Counted from the stretch's first letter, positions 35,642 through 44,320 are shown. The stretch: DNA of 64,000 nucleotides from Actinomycetota bacterium (GCA_003598015.1 QZKE01000047.1:17647-81646); one strand, 5' to 3'. Program-made: numbers and translations. The notes: a model not told the origin generated them from the sequence alone.

Positions 35642-36400
35642 ATGCACACCAAGCGTATAATCCCATGTCTTGATGTGGACAAGGGCCGGGTGGTCAAGGG
35701 TATCAACTTCGTCTCGCTGCGCGACGCTGGTGATCCCGTGGAGATGGGCGCGGTCTACGACAGGGAGGGCGCCGACGAACTCGTCTTCCTGGACATAACC
35801 GCATCCCACGAAGAAAGAGACCTGGTCTTCGATATGGCGGCCAGGGTGGCCGAGCAGGTCTTCATTCCTTTCACGGTAGGGGGAGGACTGCGCAACGAAG
35901 GGGATATCCGCCATATGCTGGCCACCGGCGCCGATAAGGTCTCCCTGAACACTTCCGCCGTCAACGACCCGAGCCTGGTCACTTCCTCGTCCCGCAGGTT
36001 CGGCGCCCAGTGCGTGGTCATCGCCATAGACGCCAAAATGAAAGGGAAGGGACGTTGGGAGGTCTACGTAAACGGCGGGAGGACACCCACCGGCATGGAC
36101 GTCGGCGATTGGGCCCGCCGCGTCGAGTCGCTTGGCGCCGGTGAGATCCTGCTCACCAGCATGGATCGAGACGGGACGCGCGACGGCTACGACCTGGAAC
36201 TGACGCGGATGGTGGTGGAAGCGGTCAATCTGCCGGTTATCGCCTCGGGAGGAGCTGGTAACCTGGACCACCTGGCCGAAGTCATATTGAAGTCGGGAGC
36301 GGACGCCGTGCTGGCGGCATCAATATTCCACTACGGCGAGTACAGCATACGGGAGGCCAAGGCATTTCTCCGGGACAAAGGCATAGCGATCAGGCTATGA
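35642..36400 (+). CDS. hisF: Imidazole glycerol phosphate synthase, cyclase subunit
   Basis: A 252-residue TIM barrel that, with HisH, makes IGP and AICAR. Catalytic Asp residues lie in [14 protein letters not shown] and [13 protein letters not shown]. The phosphate loops FTVGGGLR and IASGGAGN are typical. ATG 35642 has AGGAG about nine bases upstream. This ends the hisBHAF run; the next his gene, hisI, appears only after the five-gene liv transporter. Confidence 0.95.
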   Translation: MHTKRIIPCLDVDKGRVVKGINFVSLRDAGDPVEMGAVYDREGADELVFLDITASHEERDLVFDMAARVAEQVFIPFTVGGGLRNEGDIRHMLATGADKVSLNTSAVNDPSLVTSSSRRFGAQCVVIAIDAKMKGKGRWEVYVNGGRTPTGMDVGDWARRVESLGAGEILLTSMDRDGTRDGYDLELTRMVVEAVNLPVIASGGAGNLDHLAEVILKSGADAVLAASIFHYGEYSIREAKAFLRDKGIAIRL

Positions 36401-36559
36401 GGCGGATAGTTATGCCGGCACGAGGAGCGGCTTGTATTGATGGTGGACATCGGAGCAGGTCATGTGGTAGAAATATCTTCTATGGTGGTTTTGTTCGGGT
36501 ATCGCCGGTAGATTCAGTAAGAAAGTGTAGGCAGACAGGAAGTAAGGGGGTTGTTTAGG

Positions 36560-37750
36560 TTGCACGGTAAAAGAATCATAGTTCTCATCGCCGTCGCGGC
36601 TTTCGTTTTTTCCGCCCTGCTGATGTTGCCGGGTTGCGGAGAGACGGAGACCGGGACGAAGGAGCCCATCAAGATTGGCGTGGTGCTCTCGGAGAGCGGG
36701 GCGAACGAGCCCCTGGGTAAGCCCGAGCGCAACGCCATCGAACTCTTCGTGCAGAGGCTGAACGACGCGGGGGGTATAGACGGGCACATGGTAGAGGTGA
36801 TCATCAAGGACGACCAGAGCGACGCCAACAAGGCCCAGCAGGCGGTGGTCGAGTTGCTGCAGCAGGAGGACGTGGTGGCGGTCATCGGCTCAAGCGGTAC
36901 GGGCCAGACTTTATCCATGAAGCAGGAGACGACCAAGGCGGAGGTGCCACAGGTGTGCATGGCCGCGGGAGCCAACATCATGGACGGCGACATCACCTGG
37001 ATGTTCCGTACCCCTCCCACCGCCACCGAGGCGGGCAAGAAGGTGCTGGAGTATATCGACGACACCATCGGGGTGAAGCGCATCGCCCTTCTCTACGACA
37101 CCAACGCTTTCGGCACCGACGGAAAGACCGTCGTCGAGGCCGAGGCTCCGGAATACGGCCTGGAGGTCGTGGTGTCCGAAGGATATGCCACCGATGAATC
37201 CGAGGAAGGCATGGATACCCACCTCACCAACATCATGACCGCCAACCCGGATGTCGTGGTGGTATGGGGCACCAACCCCGGTCCGGCGAAGATCGCCAAG
37301 CGCATGATGGATAAAGGCATCGACCTGCCCTACGTAGGCAGCCACGGAATCGCGAACCAGGCGTTCATCGAGCTTGCCGGCGATGCCGCCAACGGGGTCA
37401 TCTTCCCCGCGGGCAAGATGCTCATCTACGAGCAGGTGCTCGAGCCTGGCAGCGAGGAGTACGACTTCATCAAGGACTTCGCAGATGCCTACTTCGAGGA
37501 GTACGACGAGCAGATCAACACTTTCGCCGGTCACGGCTGGGATGCCATACTCATCATCACGGAGGCCCTCAAGCGTGCGGGGGCGACCTCCACGCCCGCG
37601 GAGCTCCGCGACGAGATCGAGGGGACCGAAGGCCTGGTAGGCACGGCGGGAATCTTCACTTACACGGCGAGCGACCACAACGGCCTCTCGCCCGACGACT
37701 TGACCATGGTCGAGATCGTGGACTCCAAGTGGGAGCCCGCTGCAGAATAA
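36560..37750 (+). CDS. livJ: Branched-chain amino acid ABC transporter, substrate-binding lipoprotein
   Basis: A 396-residue periplasmic-type binding protein (LivJ/LivK fold, receptor family ligand-binding). The N-terminus is a lipoprotein signal: basic HGKRI, a hydrophobic stretch, then LPGC as lipobox with an unusual Pro before Gly. The mature part begins with an acidic linker and IKIGVVLSESG. TTG 36560 is about ten bases from AAGGGGG; TTG 36551 is an alternative but sits on the ribosome site. The true ligand (branched-chain amino acids or another small acid or amide) cannot be read from sequence. A terminator-like hairpin follows. Confidence 0.9.
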   Translation: MHGKRIIVLIAVAAFVFSALLMLPGCGETETGTKEPIKIGVVLSESGANEPLGKPERNAIELFVQRLNDAGGIDGHMVEVIIKDDQSDANKAQQAVVELLQQEDVVAVIGSSGTGQTLSMKQETTKAEVPQVCMAAGANIMDGDITWMFRTPPTATEAGKKVLEYIDDTIGVKRIALLYDTNAFGTDGKTVVEAEAPEYGLEVVVSEGYATDESEEGMDTHLTNIMTANPDVVVVWGTNPGPAKIAKRMMDKGIDLPYVGSHGIANQAFIELAGDAANGVIFPAGKMLIYEQVLEPGSEEYDFIKDFADAYFEEYDEQINTFAGHGWDAILIITEALKRAGATSTPAELRDEIEGTEGLVGTAGIFTYTASDHNGLSPDDLTMVEIVDSKWEPAAE

Positions 37751-37762
37751 GCTATAGCTGAA

Positions 37763-37806
37763 CGGACGGAAGGAGGAGGCTGGAACTCCGTCCGGCCTCC
37801 TCTTTT
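37763..37806 (+). terminator. Terminator/anti-terminator hairpins between livJ and livH
   Basis: GAGGAGGC (37773-37780) pairs with GCCTCCTC (37795-37802), followed by TTTTATT: an intrinsic terminator. CGGACGGA (37763-37770) pairs with TCCGTCCG (37787-37794), and this stem spans the left arm of the first, so the two are mutually exclusive in register. It may cut transcription so the binding protein is made in excess. Confidence 0.65.
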
Positions 37807-37829
37807 ATTCCACGAAGAGGTGGAAGCCA

Positions 37830-38735
37830 CTGAGCTCGATATTTGATTTTTTCGGGAACTGCCCGCAGTATATCGCCAACGGGCTGGCCAACGGATGCAT
37901 CTATATCCTGGTGGCCATGGGTTTTAACATCATCTTCAATTCCACCGGGATCATCAACTTCGCCCAGGGAGAGTTCTGCATGTTCGGCGGCCTCTTCGCC
38001 TTCACCTTCGCGGTGACCCTCGGCCTGCCGCTGCCCATAGCCATACTCCTCGCCGTTGCCGCCACCGCCCTTATCGGGGGACTCATGGAGAGGTTGATGA
38101 TCTACCCGCTGCGCAACGCCAGCGTGATCACCGCCATTATCGCGACGGTGGGGGCGTCTATCCTCTTCAAGTCTCTGGGCCGTCTCTTCTGGCCCAAAGA
38201 GGCTTATAAGGTGCCCGAGTTTACGGCGGGAAATATCACCATCCCGGGGGTCACGGTATCCCGTCAATTCATCTGGGTTCTGGGGCTCACGGTGGTCAGC
38301 GTATTGCTGGTATACATGTTCTTCAACCACACCCGGGCGGGAAAGGCCATGCGGGCATGCTCGATAAACCGCCAGGCTGCGAGCCTGGTCGGTATCAACG
38401 TATCCCGCATGTCCCTCTATTCCTTCGTACTGGCCGCCGCCCTGGGCGGAGTGGCAGGACTGATCAACGCCCCATACGCCAGCTACTCCATCGGCCTTTT
38501 CCTGGGCATCAAGGGCTTCACCGCCGCGGTGGTGGGGGGGTTGGGGAACACCTTCGGCGCGGTGACCGGCGGCCTGGTACTGGGGCTCCTCGAGGAGCTC
38601 ATCCCGGGATTCCTCACCGTGGTACTCGGCGTATCCACCGGCTACAAGGACGCTGTGGCGGCGGTCCTGCTCATAGCGGTACTCCTGCTGAGGCCCCAGG
38701 GCCTCGTCGGCAAAGGCGTTGTGGAGAAAGTGTAA
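37830..38735 (+). CDS. livH: Branched-chain amino acid ABC transporter permease LivH, CTG start likely
   Basis: About 301 residues from CTG 37830. A LivH-type permease with about eight hydrophobic segments and the family block NIIFNSTGIINFAQGEF. The coding sequence clearly begins before the first standard codon (GTG 37911), because YIANGLANGCIYILVAMGF, the conserved first helix, is encoded upstream. Back to the in-frame stop at 37755 there is no ATG, GTG or TTG. CTG 37830 has AGAGGTGG six bases before it and gives MSSIFDFFGN as likely N-terminus. It is coupled to livM by TAATG. Confidence 0.88.
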   Translation: MSSIFDFFGNCPQYIANGLANGCIYILVAMGFNIIFNSTGIINFAQGEFCMFGGLFAFTFAVTLGLPLPIAILLAVAATALIGGLMERLMIYPLRNASVITAIIATVGASILFKSLGRLFWPKEAYKVPEFTAGNITIPGVTVSRQFIWVLGLTVVSVLLVYMFFNHTRAGKAMRACSINRQAASLVGINVSRMSLYSFVLAAALGGVAGLINAPYASYSIGLFLGIKGFTAAVVGGLGNTFGAVTGGLVLGLLEELIPGFLTVVLGVSTGYKDAVAAVLLIAVLLLRPQGLVGKGVVEKV

Positions 38736-39868
38736 TGGACGGCAAATCGAACCCGACAAAGGGAGGGGGAGTCTCCCCGGGCACCCGCCTCGCCGAGCTG
38801 GTCAAGCGCAACCGCGCCGTGATCGTTTTCGGCGTGTTCATTCTGCTCCTGCCCCTGTGGGCGGAACATATATACAAGGGAATAAGCATCGACATCCTAT
38901 TCATCATGCGCCTGGTGGGAGTGTTCACAATCGCGGCCGTCGGCTTGAACCTGCTCATGGGATACGCGGGTCAGGTCTCCCTGGGCCAGGGGGCCTTCTT
39001 CGGAATCGGTGCCTATACCTCCGCGCTTCTAACGGTCAGGGCGGGCTTTCCGGTATGGCTGGGGATAGCGCTGGCCATCGCCATTTCAGCCGCTTTCGGG
39101 CTTCTGGTGGCTCCGGTACTGCGCCTGAAGGGCCACTACCTGGCCATGGCCACCTTGGGTCTGGCGATAATAGTCTTCGTCTTCCTGCGGGAGATGACCT
39201 GGCTGACCTTCGGAAACGACGGGGTAAGGAACATCCCGGAGCTGGCCCTGCCCTTTACTCACATCACCGGTTTCGACCTCCCCTTCATCAAGGAGAAGCT
39301 GCAGCGGCCGGAGCTCTATTTCCAGTTCTATTTCATATGGGTCGTGGCAATCGTGGTGCTCGCCCTCTGCGCCAACCTGGTTCGCTCGCGCGTCGGCCGC
39401 TCCATGCGCGCCCTTCACCAGTCCGAGGTGGCGGCGGAGGCCATGGGGGTGAACGTATCGGCGCAGAAGATAAAGGTCTTCGTGCTCTCTGCGGCCCTGG
39501 GAGGGCTGGCGGGGGGCATCTACGCTAACCTGCAGGGATACATCGATCCCAACATGTTCTCCATAACCCTATCCATATCCATACTGACCATGGTGGTGAT
39601 CGGAGGCATGGAGAGCATCTGGGGGGCCGTGGCGGGCGCCGCCGTGATAACCTTTCTCCCCAAGTTCGTGGAGGCCATCCCGAAATGGGTGGGGGATGCC
39701 CCGAAATGGCTGGAGAGATACAGCAATTACGAGGGCATCGTCTTCGGGCTAATCCTCATCCTCACCATGGTCTTCATGCCCTCGGGGATAACCAGGGGGT
39801 TGTCGGACATGTTCCGCTATCGCCGCAGCCCCTTCATGAATCCCTTCCGTAGAAAGGCGGTGGAATGA
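38735..39868 (+). CDS. livM: Branched-chain amino acid ABC transporter permease LivM
   Basis: A 377-residue LivM-type permease with about nine hydrophobic segments and the signature LLMGYAGQVSLGQGAFFGIG (residues about 70-90). A short N-terminal cytosolic extension (about 35 residues) precedes the first helix. A block near 215-245 (VVLALCANLVRSRVGRSMRA) is the coupling loop to the ATPases. ATG 38735 shares bases with the livH stop. It overlaps livG by 4 bases. Confidence 0.93.
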   Translation: MDGKSNPTKGGGVSPGTRLAELVKRNRAVIVFGVFILLLPLWAEHIYKGISIDILFIMRLVGVFTIAAVGLNLLMGYAGQVSLGQGAFFGIGAYTSALLTVRAGFPVWLGIALAIAISAAFGLLVAPVLRLKGHYLAMATLGLAIIVFVFLREMTWLTFGNDGVRNIPELALPFTHITGFDLPFIKEKLQRPELYFQFYFIWVVAIVVLALCANLVRSRVGRSMRALHQSEVAAEAMGVNVSAQKIKVFVLSAALGGLAGGIYANLQGYIDPNMFSITLSISILTMVVIGGMESIWGAVAGAAVITFLPKFVEAIPKWVGDAPKWLERYSNYEGIVFGLILILTMVFMPSGITRGLSDMFRYRRSPFMNPFRRKAVE

Positions 39869-40668
39869 TGCAGGCGGGGGATGTCCTCAGCGGGGATGCG
39901 CGGGACGACCTGCTCGCGGCGAAGGATCTCACCAAGACCTTCGGCGGCCTGGCGGCGGTGAAGAACGTCTCTTTCTCCGTGTCCGCAAAGGCTATCAAAG
40001 CCATCATCGGACCCAATGGAGCCGGGAAGACCACCCTCTACGACCTGCTGACCGGCATCTATCTGCCGGATGAAGGGAACGTGCTATTCCAGGGCAGGGA
40101 GATCGTCGGCCTGGCGACCCACGAGATAACCGCCCTGGGCGTCGCCAGGACCTTTCAGACCATACGCCTCTTCACCGGGATGACGGTCATGGAGAACGTC
40201 ATGGTCGGGTTGCACCACCGTACCAAGACGGGATTCGTAAAATCAGCCCTGAGGGTGCCCTCCGGATTGCGGGAGGAGGCCTGGATGAGGGAAGAATCCC
40301 TGCGCATCCTGGATATCGTGGGCCTGGAGATGCAGGCGGAAAGCCTCGCCGGCTCGCTGCCCTTCGGGCAGCAGCGGTTGCTGGAGGTCGCCAGGGCCCT
40401 CGCCACTGCTCCCCGCGTCCTGCTGCTGGACGAGCCTGCTTCCGGATTGAACGCTTACGAGACGCGCGAACTGGGAGGGATCATCTATCGCATCAGGGAT
40501 ATGGGCGTCACCGTCATCCTGGTGGAGCACGACATGGGCCTGGTCATGCGCATATCCGACGAGGTGCTCGTGCTCGATTACGGAGAGATAATAGCCGAGG
40601 GAACCCCGGAAGAGGTCAGCGCGGACGCGAGGGTCATAGAGGCTTATCTCGGTTCGGAGATCGATTGA
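39865..40668 (+). CDS. livG: Branched-chain amino acid ABC transporter ATPase LivG
   Basis: A 267-residue ABC ATPase. Walker A is GPNGAGKTT, the signature reads LPFGQQRLLEVARAL (most LivG have LSYGQQR, so Ser is replaced by Pro), and Walker B is LLLDEPASG. The LivG-specific segment VARTFQTIRLFTGMTVMENV is present. ATG 39865 overlaps the livM stop; ATG 39868 is also possible. It works as a heterodimer with LivF. Confidence 0.93.
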   Translation: MMQAGDVLSGDARDDLLAAKDLTKTFGGLAAVKNVSFSVSAKAIKAIIGPNGAGKTTLYDLLTGIYLPDEGNVLFQGREIVGLATHEITALGVARTFQTIRLFTGMTVMENVMVGLHHRTKTGFVKSALRVPSGLREEAWMREESLRILDIVGLEMQAESLAGSLPFGQQRLLEVARALATAPRVLLLDEPASGLNAYETRELGGIIYRIRDMGVTVILVEHDMGLVMRISDEVLVLDYGEIIAEGTPEEVSADARVIEAYLGSEID

Positions 40669-40732
40669 GGATGCATGTCGATATACCTGAACGCGTCGGC
40701 CGGGAGGCCGCAATGGAAAACGGGAGCCTGAA

Positions 40733-41479
40733 ATGCTCGAGGTAAACAACCTCTCGGCCTTTTACGGCAGCATAGAGGCCTTGCGGGCCATCGACCTCTG
40801 GGCCCGGGCGGGCAAGATAACCACGATCATCGGGGCAAACGGGGCGGGCAAGACCACCCTGCTGCGCGCCATATCCGGGCTCATACCAACTCGTTACGGG
40901 GTGATCCGCTACGTGGGCCAGGATATAACCAATCTCGAGCCCTACAAGATAGTGAAGATGGGCATTTCCCATGTGCCCGAGGGACGCCAGGTCTTCGCAA
41001 CCATGAGCGTGGAGGAGAATCTGGAGCTCGGCGCCTACCTGCGTACCAGCCGCAGGCGGTCCCGGGAGATACGCGGAGACCTGGATTTCGTCTATGACGT
41101 CTTCCCGGTACTGGGCGAAAGAAAGACTCAATCCGCGGGCACGCTGTCCGGCGGCGAGCAGCAGATGCTCGCCATCGGCAGGGCGCTCATGTCCAAGCCG
41201 CGCCTGCTGCTCCTGGACGAGCCGTCCATGGGACTCGCCCCGCTGGTAATCAAGGGCATCTTCACCTGCCTTAAACGCCTGCACGAGGAGGGGCTCACCA
41301 TCCTCCTGGTGGAGCAGGACGCCCAGATAGCCTTGAGCGTATCGGATTACGGTTACGTCATGCGTGCCGGCAAGGTACGCCTGGAGGGGGAAGCAAGGGA
41401 GTTGCTGCAGAGCGAAGAGATAAAAAGGATCTATCTCGGCGAGGAGCAGCCTCCGGAGGGAGGAAGTGATGGAGTTTAA
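40733..41479 (+). CDS. livF: Branched-chain amino acid ABC transporter ATPase LivF
   Basis: A 248-residue ABC ATPase. It has Walker [10 protein letters not shown], the LivF block [20 protein letters not shown], signature [15 protein letters not shown] and Walker [14 protein letters not shown] 64-bp spacer separates it from livG. Its 3' end overlaps hisI by 11 bases, so the transporter and hisI are translationally linked. Complete five-gene set: livJ, H, M, G, F. Confidence 0.94.
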   Translation: MLEVNNLSAFYGSIEALRAIDLWARAGKITTIIGANGAGKTTLLRAISGLIPTRYGVIRYVGQDITNLEPYKIVKMGISHVPEGRQVFATMSVEENLELGAYLRTSRRRSREIRGDLDFVYDVFPVLGERKTQSAGTLSGGEQQMLAIGRALMSKPRLLLLDEPSMGLAPLVIKGIFTCLKRLHEEGLTILLVEQDAQIALSVSDYGYVMRAGKVRLEGEARELLQSEEIKRIYLGEEQPPEGGSDGV

Positions 41480-41813
41480 ATTCGACGACAAGGGGCTCAT
41501 ACCCGCCATCATCCAGGATTGGGAGAACGGCGAGGTGCTCATGCACGCATACATGAATGAGGAATCGCTGCGGCGAACCGTGGAGAGCGGCCGCACCTGG
41601 TTCTGGAGCCGCAGCCGACAGGAGTACTGGTGCAAGGGGGAGACCTCCGGCCACCGCCAGTACGTGCGGGAGATACGTTACGATTGCGACGGCGACACCC
41701 TCCTTATCAAGGTGTTACAGGTGGGTCCGGCCTGCCACACGGGAGAGAGATCATGCTTCTATCGCGTGGTGGAAGAAGCGCGAACCGACCTGGAGGACGA
41801 AGGGCAGCATTGA
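41469..41813 (+). CDS. hisI: Phosphoribosyl-AMP cyclohydrolase
   Basis: A 114-residue single-function HisI catalysing the third step of histidine synthesis. Zinc and Mg ligands are in [12 protein letters not shown] and [32 protein letters not shown] is the substrate-binding signature. ATG 41469 has GGAGGGAGG five bases upstream; GTG 41466 is an alternative. The fused HisE phosphatase domain is absent. It follows livF rather than hisF, so the his run is interrupted by the transporter. Confidence 0.93.
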   Translation: MEFKFDDKGLIPAIIQDWENGEVLMHAYMNEESLRRTVESGRTWFWSRSRQEYWCKGETSGHRQYVREIRYDCDGDTLLIKVLQVGPACHTGERSCFYRVVEEARTDLEDEGQH

Positions 41814-42056
41814 AGCGTGCCTTTCACCCGCCTGCCATACGTAGAGACCATCGGGGCCACGAGACGCCCTCCTCGTGATCAAACCCATCTCCAGCCGGGA
41901 AGGTGGAGCTCTCGCCGGCGCGGAATAATAAGTAAATCGCTGTGAGGCAAGGGCCCTGGGAACAGTAGCGGAGGTCAGCCGAACCTTGTTTCAGCTTCGT
42001 GAAGCATATGCCGAATCCTAACTTGGACGCCTATGCTGAGGAGGTAGGAGACCGTG

Positions 42057-42872
42057 ATGATATGTCCGCACTGCGGAGCTGAGAACGCGGACAGCTCGAC
42101 ATTCTGTTCGTTGTGCCTGGCCAGATTCGGAGACACGGCGCCCTCTCAGCAGGGTTATGGTCAACCAGCTCCGCAAACTCCTCAACAGCCCCAGCCCCAA
42201 CAGCCATACGTCTCGCCGGGGGATTACCGTGCGCTGACCCAGGAGATGGCCCAACAGCAGAGTTACGATAACCCCCAGCAACCGCCCCAACAGCCGTACG
42301 TCTCGCCGGGGGATTACCGTGCGCTGACCCAGGAGATGGCCCAGCGCGATCCCCAATCCGCATACCGGGATACCGCCTACTACCAGGCGGCCATGCAGCA
42401 TCCGGGCGCCATATCCAGCGTAAGGGCGCCCGCCTACATGAGGCAGAGAAGCAAACTGGATATTGTGATCATGTTGCTGGGGTACTCTTTCCTCACCTAT
42501 TGCATACTCTTCCTCTGCCGTCTGGCCATAAGTATGGTGCTCCTGGGCGCTGCTTTCGGCGGTAGTGAAGCGGGCTTCACCTTCGGTATCGCGCTGCTGT
42601 TCATCTCGGACGCCGTGGTGCTCGCGCTGGGCGGGTACTTCGTATCGGCCAAGGCCATGCACGCGGGAAAAGGCTGGCTCTACGGTGCGGGTTGCGCGGC
42701 ATGCACTATCTTCGTTTGGCAACTAGTGGTTTCCATCGCCTTTACCTTCCTGATGACCGGAGATGTGTACGTCCCGCTCTTCACCCTGGCGGGCATCCTT
42801 TTTACCTTGTTCCTGGAACTGCCCATGGGGGCCCTGGGTGGCTGGCTGGCGGAAAAGAGGTACATGGGTTGA
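42057..42872 (+). CDS. Zinc-ribbon membrane protein with duplicated Pro/Gln linker
   Basis: A 271-residue protein of unknown function. The N-terminal zinc ribbon has CPHC and CSLC (residues 3-22). A Pro/Gln-rich linker follows (about 28-95) with a nearly perfect direct repeat whose core is PYVSPGDYRALTQEMAQ, also nearly identical in DNA (42205-42253 and 42295-42343). Four hydrophobic segments (about 135-265) follow. GAGGAGGTAGGAG is the ribosome site. The next gene has the same zinc ribbon (CPKC, CSLC), so they are functional partners or paralogues. It is likely cytosolic N-terminus, membrane C-terminus. Confidence 0.75.
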   Translation: MICPHCGAENADSSTFCSLCLARFGDTAPSQQGYGQPAPQTPQQPQPQQPYVSPGDYRALTQEMAQQQSYDNPQQPPQQPYVSPGDYRALTQEMAQRDPQSAYRDTAYYQAAMQHPGAISSVRAPAYMRQRSKLDIVIMLLGYSFLTYCILFLCRLAISMVLLGAAFGGSEAGFTFGIALLFISDAVVLALGGYFVSAKAMHAGKGWLYGAGCAACTIFVWQLVVSIAFTFLMTGDVYVPLFTLAGILFTLFLELPMGALGGWLAEKRYMG

Positions 42873-42905
42873 TATCGTTGTCCTTGAAGGGGGGGAGGGG
42901 CGTAC

Positions 42906-43544
42906 ATGAAATGCCCTAAATGCGGTGCGGACAATCCCGATAGCGCGGAGTTCTGTTCGCTGTGCATGGAGAGGTTGCGGCAGGCAGGTGTTGAAACCCC
43001 GCAGCGCGGGTACGACACGGCGCCGGGAGACCTGTACGTGGCTCCGGGCGAGTGGAGGGGAGATGCTGAAGCCCTGCGACCATCCGTGAGCAAGGTCGTC
43101 AAAACCAAGGTGAAAAGGTTCCGCTTGAGGCTGGCGGTATATGGGGCGATAGTGGCCGCGGTAGTCATCTGGCTGGTCTTGAGCTTTACGGTATGGGGGA
43201 ACCCGTCCGCCGCAAAAAGGTCGATGCAGCTTATAGACGCGGTAAATGCCAGGAATAGCGAGGCCTTCGTGGGGCTTTTCGAGGAGAAGCACCGGCCTGC
43301 CGCGGAGGTCCTTTACAACGACTTGACTTCCTATCTCGGAGCGAACGGTGAATATGAAGGCGTAAAGCTGGACGTCGAGGTAGCGAGCGTCTACGATGCC
43401 GCTTCCTATTTGGAGAGCGGCACCATCGCCCGGGGCGGCGGCTCCAGCGTGAGCATCAGCGGCTCTGACAACCTGGTGATCATCCTGGAGAACCATAACG
43501 GCAGGTGGTATGTGGTCCCCTCGGGAACCGATCTTATCCCTTGA
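42906..43544 (+). CDS. Zinc-ribbon, single-helix membrane protein with extracytoplasmic domain
   Basis: A 212-residue protein of unknown function. The zinc ribbon CPKC/CSLC at residues 3-20 is very like that of the preceding gene (the CSLC-M/L-x-R-x tail is shared). A Pro-rich linker with DLYVAPGEWR echoes the DYR linker. One membrane helix (about 78-100) follows, and an outside domain of about 110 residues resembling small NTF2/DUF4878-like folds (AAKRSMQLIDAVNARNSEAF and a closing GRWYVVPSG). GGGGGGAGGGG precedes ATG 42906. It may sense or bind something outside the membrane; this is inference. Confidence 0.72.
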   Translation: MKCPKCGADNPDSAEFCSLCMERLRQAGVETPQRGYDTAPGDLYVAPGEWRGDAEALRPSVSKVVKTKVKRFRLRLAVYGAIVAAVVIWLVLSFTVWGNPSAAKRSMQLIDAVNARNSEAFVGLFEEKHRPAAEVLYNDLTSYLGANGEYEGVKLDVEVASVYDAASYLESGTIARGGGSSVSISGSDNLVIILENHNGRWYVVPSGTDLIP

Positions 43545-43700
43545 AAACACCTGCACCTGTACCGGCGGTCCCGGACGGTATCGATCCAGGCTCTAGCGCG
43601 GCACTAAATACCGTGCGCTTTATCGCCATACGACGCGGGCCCTGCGTTATCATGCGAGGAAGATCATAGTACCGGCCACGGCCTGTATACGCGGAAAGGC

Positions 43701-43913
43701 ATGGCTTTGGGCTGGAGCGAGAGTTACCACGAGGATATGAAGAGGGAGGCGGAGCAGGAGATCGGAAGGCGCGTGGCGCCACTGCTCGCAAACATCATCG
43801 AGTTGCGGGAAGCGCTCGAGAAGTATGGTGATTTTGCCGGCGGCGCGGGAGAACTGGAGGATCTGCTCGCACGTCTGCAGGAACTTCTCGAGGAATACCT
43901 GCAGACTTCGTGA
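43701..43913 (+). CDS. Small coiled-coil hypothetical protein
   Basis: A 70-residue acidic, largely helical protein (heptad-like Leu in the second half: LEDLLARLQELLEEYL). ATG 43701 has GGAAAGGC just upstream. I do not recognise a family. Codon use looks coding (G/C third positions) and the frame is closed by its own stop. It lies just before the tRNA-Leu promoter. It could be a minor scaffold or chaperone-like protein; no function is claimed. Confidence 0.55.
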   Translation: MALGWSESYHEDMKREAEQEIGRRVAPLLANIIELREALEKYGDFAGGAGELEDLLARLQELLEEYLQTS

Positions 43914-43926
43914 GGCCGCCCCAGCG

Positions 43927-43956
43927 TTCACCATCAGGACGGTGCGGTGTTACAAT
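43927..43956 (+). promoter_or_regulatory. Probable tRNA-Leu promoter
   Basis: TTCACC (43927-43932) and TACAAT (43951-43956) are 18 bp apart. Transcription would start near 43963, two to three bases before the transposon-like element. Removing the element and one target copy brings the tRNA to about 15 bases downstream of the box, as expected for a tRNA gene. Confidence 0.5.
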
Positions 43957-43965
43957 ATCTCTCGA

Positions 43966-44192
43966 GGTTCATCTGTGAGAAGTGTGGGTGATTAGTATGG
44001 TGGTGTTGTGGTCAGGCATAGGGGTCAGGCCTCGGATTATGCCTGACGGACTTGTTAATCCAAGCCGATATGCAGCGATATCAGGGGGGATAGTACTTCC
44101 TCGCCATCCATGTCGCGTGGCAAGCTCAGGCATAATCCGAGGCCTGACCCCTATGCCTGACGGTAGCTACCCACACTTCTCACAGATGAACC
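43966..44192. mobile_element. MITE-like element, copy 3 (largest, before tRNA-Leu)
   Basis: A 227-bp element. The ends form a perfect inverted repeat (43964-43989 with 44169-44194, 26 bases including GA/TC of the flank). A second perfect inverted repeat of 34 bases lies inside (44011-44044 with 44128-44161). It is bounded by perfect 8-bp direct repeats TCTCTCGA (43958-43965 and 44193-44200). It is non-coding and can fold into a long nested hairpin. This is the clearest evidence that the family transposed. Confidence 0.85.
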
Positions 44193-44204
44193 TCTCTCGA
44201 TACT

Positions 44205-44291
44205 GCCGGAGTGGCGGAACAGGTAGACGCGCTGGTCTCAAAAACCAGTGGGGGTAACCCCGTGCCGGTTCGAGTCCGGCCTTCGGCACCA
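44205..44291 (+). tRNA. tRNA-Leu (anticodon CAA)
   Basis: An 87-base tRNA including encoded CCA. The acceptor stem GCCGGAG pairs with CTTCGGC (one G-U). The anticodon stem CTGGT/ACCAG encloses CTCAAAA, giving anticodon CAA, which reads UUG. It has a long variable arm with GGGG-TAA-CCCC typical of class II tRNA-Leu, and the T loop is TTCGAGT. It begins four bases after the right target repeat of the element and is followed by a strong terminator. Confidence 0.96.
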
Positions 44292-44295
44292 GGAA

Positions 44296-44320
44296 AAAGC
44301 CCCGCCAACCGCGGGGCTTT
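44296..44320 (+). terminator. Terminator of tRNA-Leu
   Basis: AAAGCCCCGC (44296-44305) pairs perfectly with GCGGGGCTTT (44311-44320) around CAACC. It starts five bases after the tRNA. The T-run is short, but stem strength and position support termination. Confidence 0.85.

Noticed and set aside
37911..38735. livH starting at GTG 37911
   Set aside because: That would remove the conserved first membrane helix, which is encoded without interruption upstream; a CTG start at 37830 fits better.
42205..42343. CRISPR-like or minisatellite repeat
   Set aside because: There are only two copies, in frame within a protein linker; it is a coding duplication.
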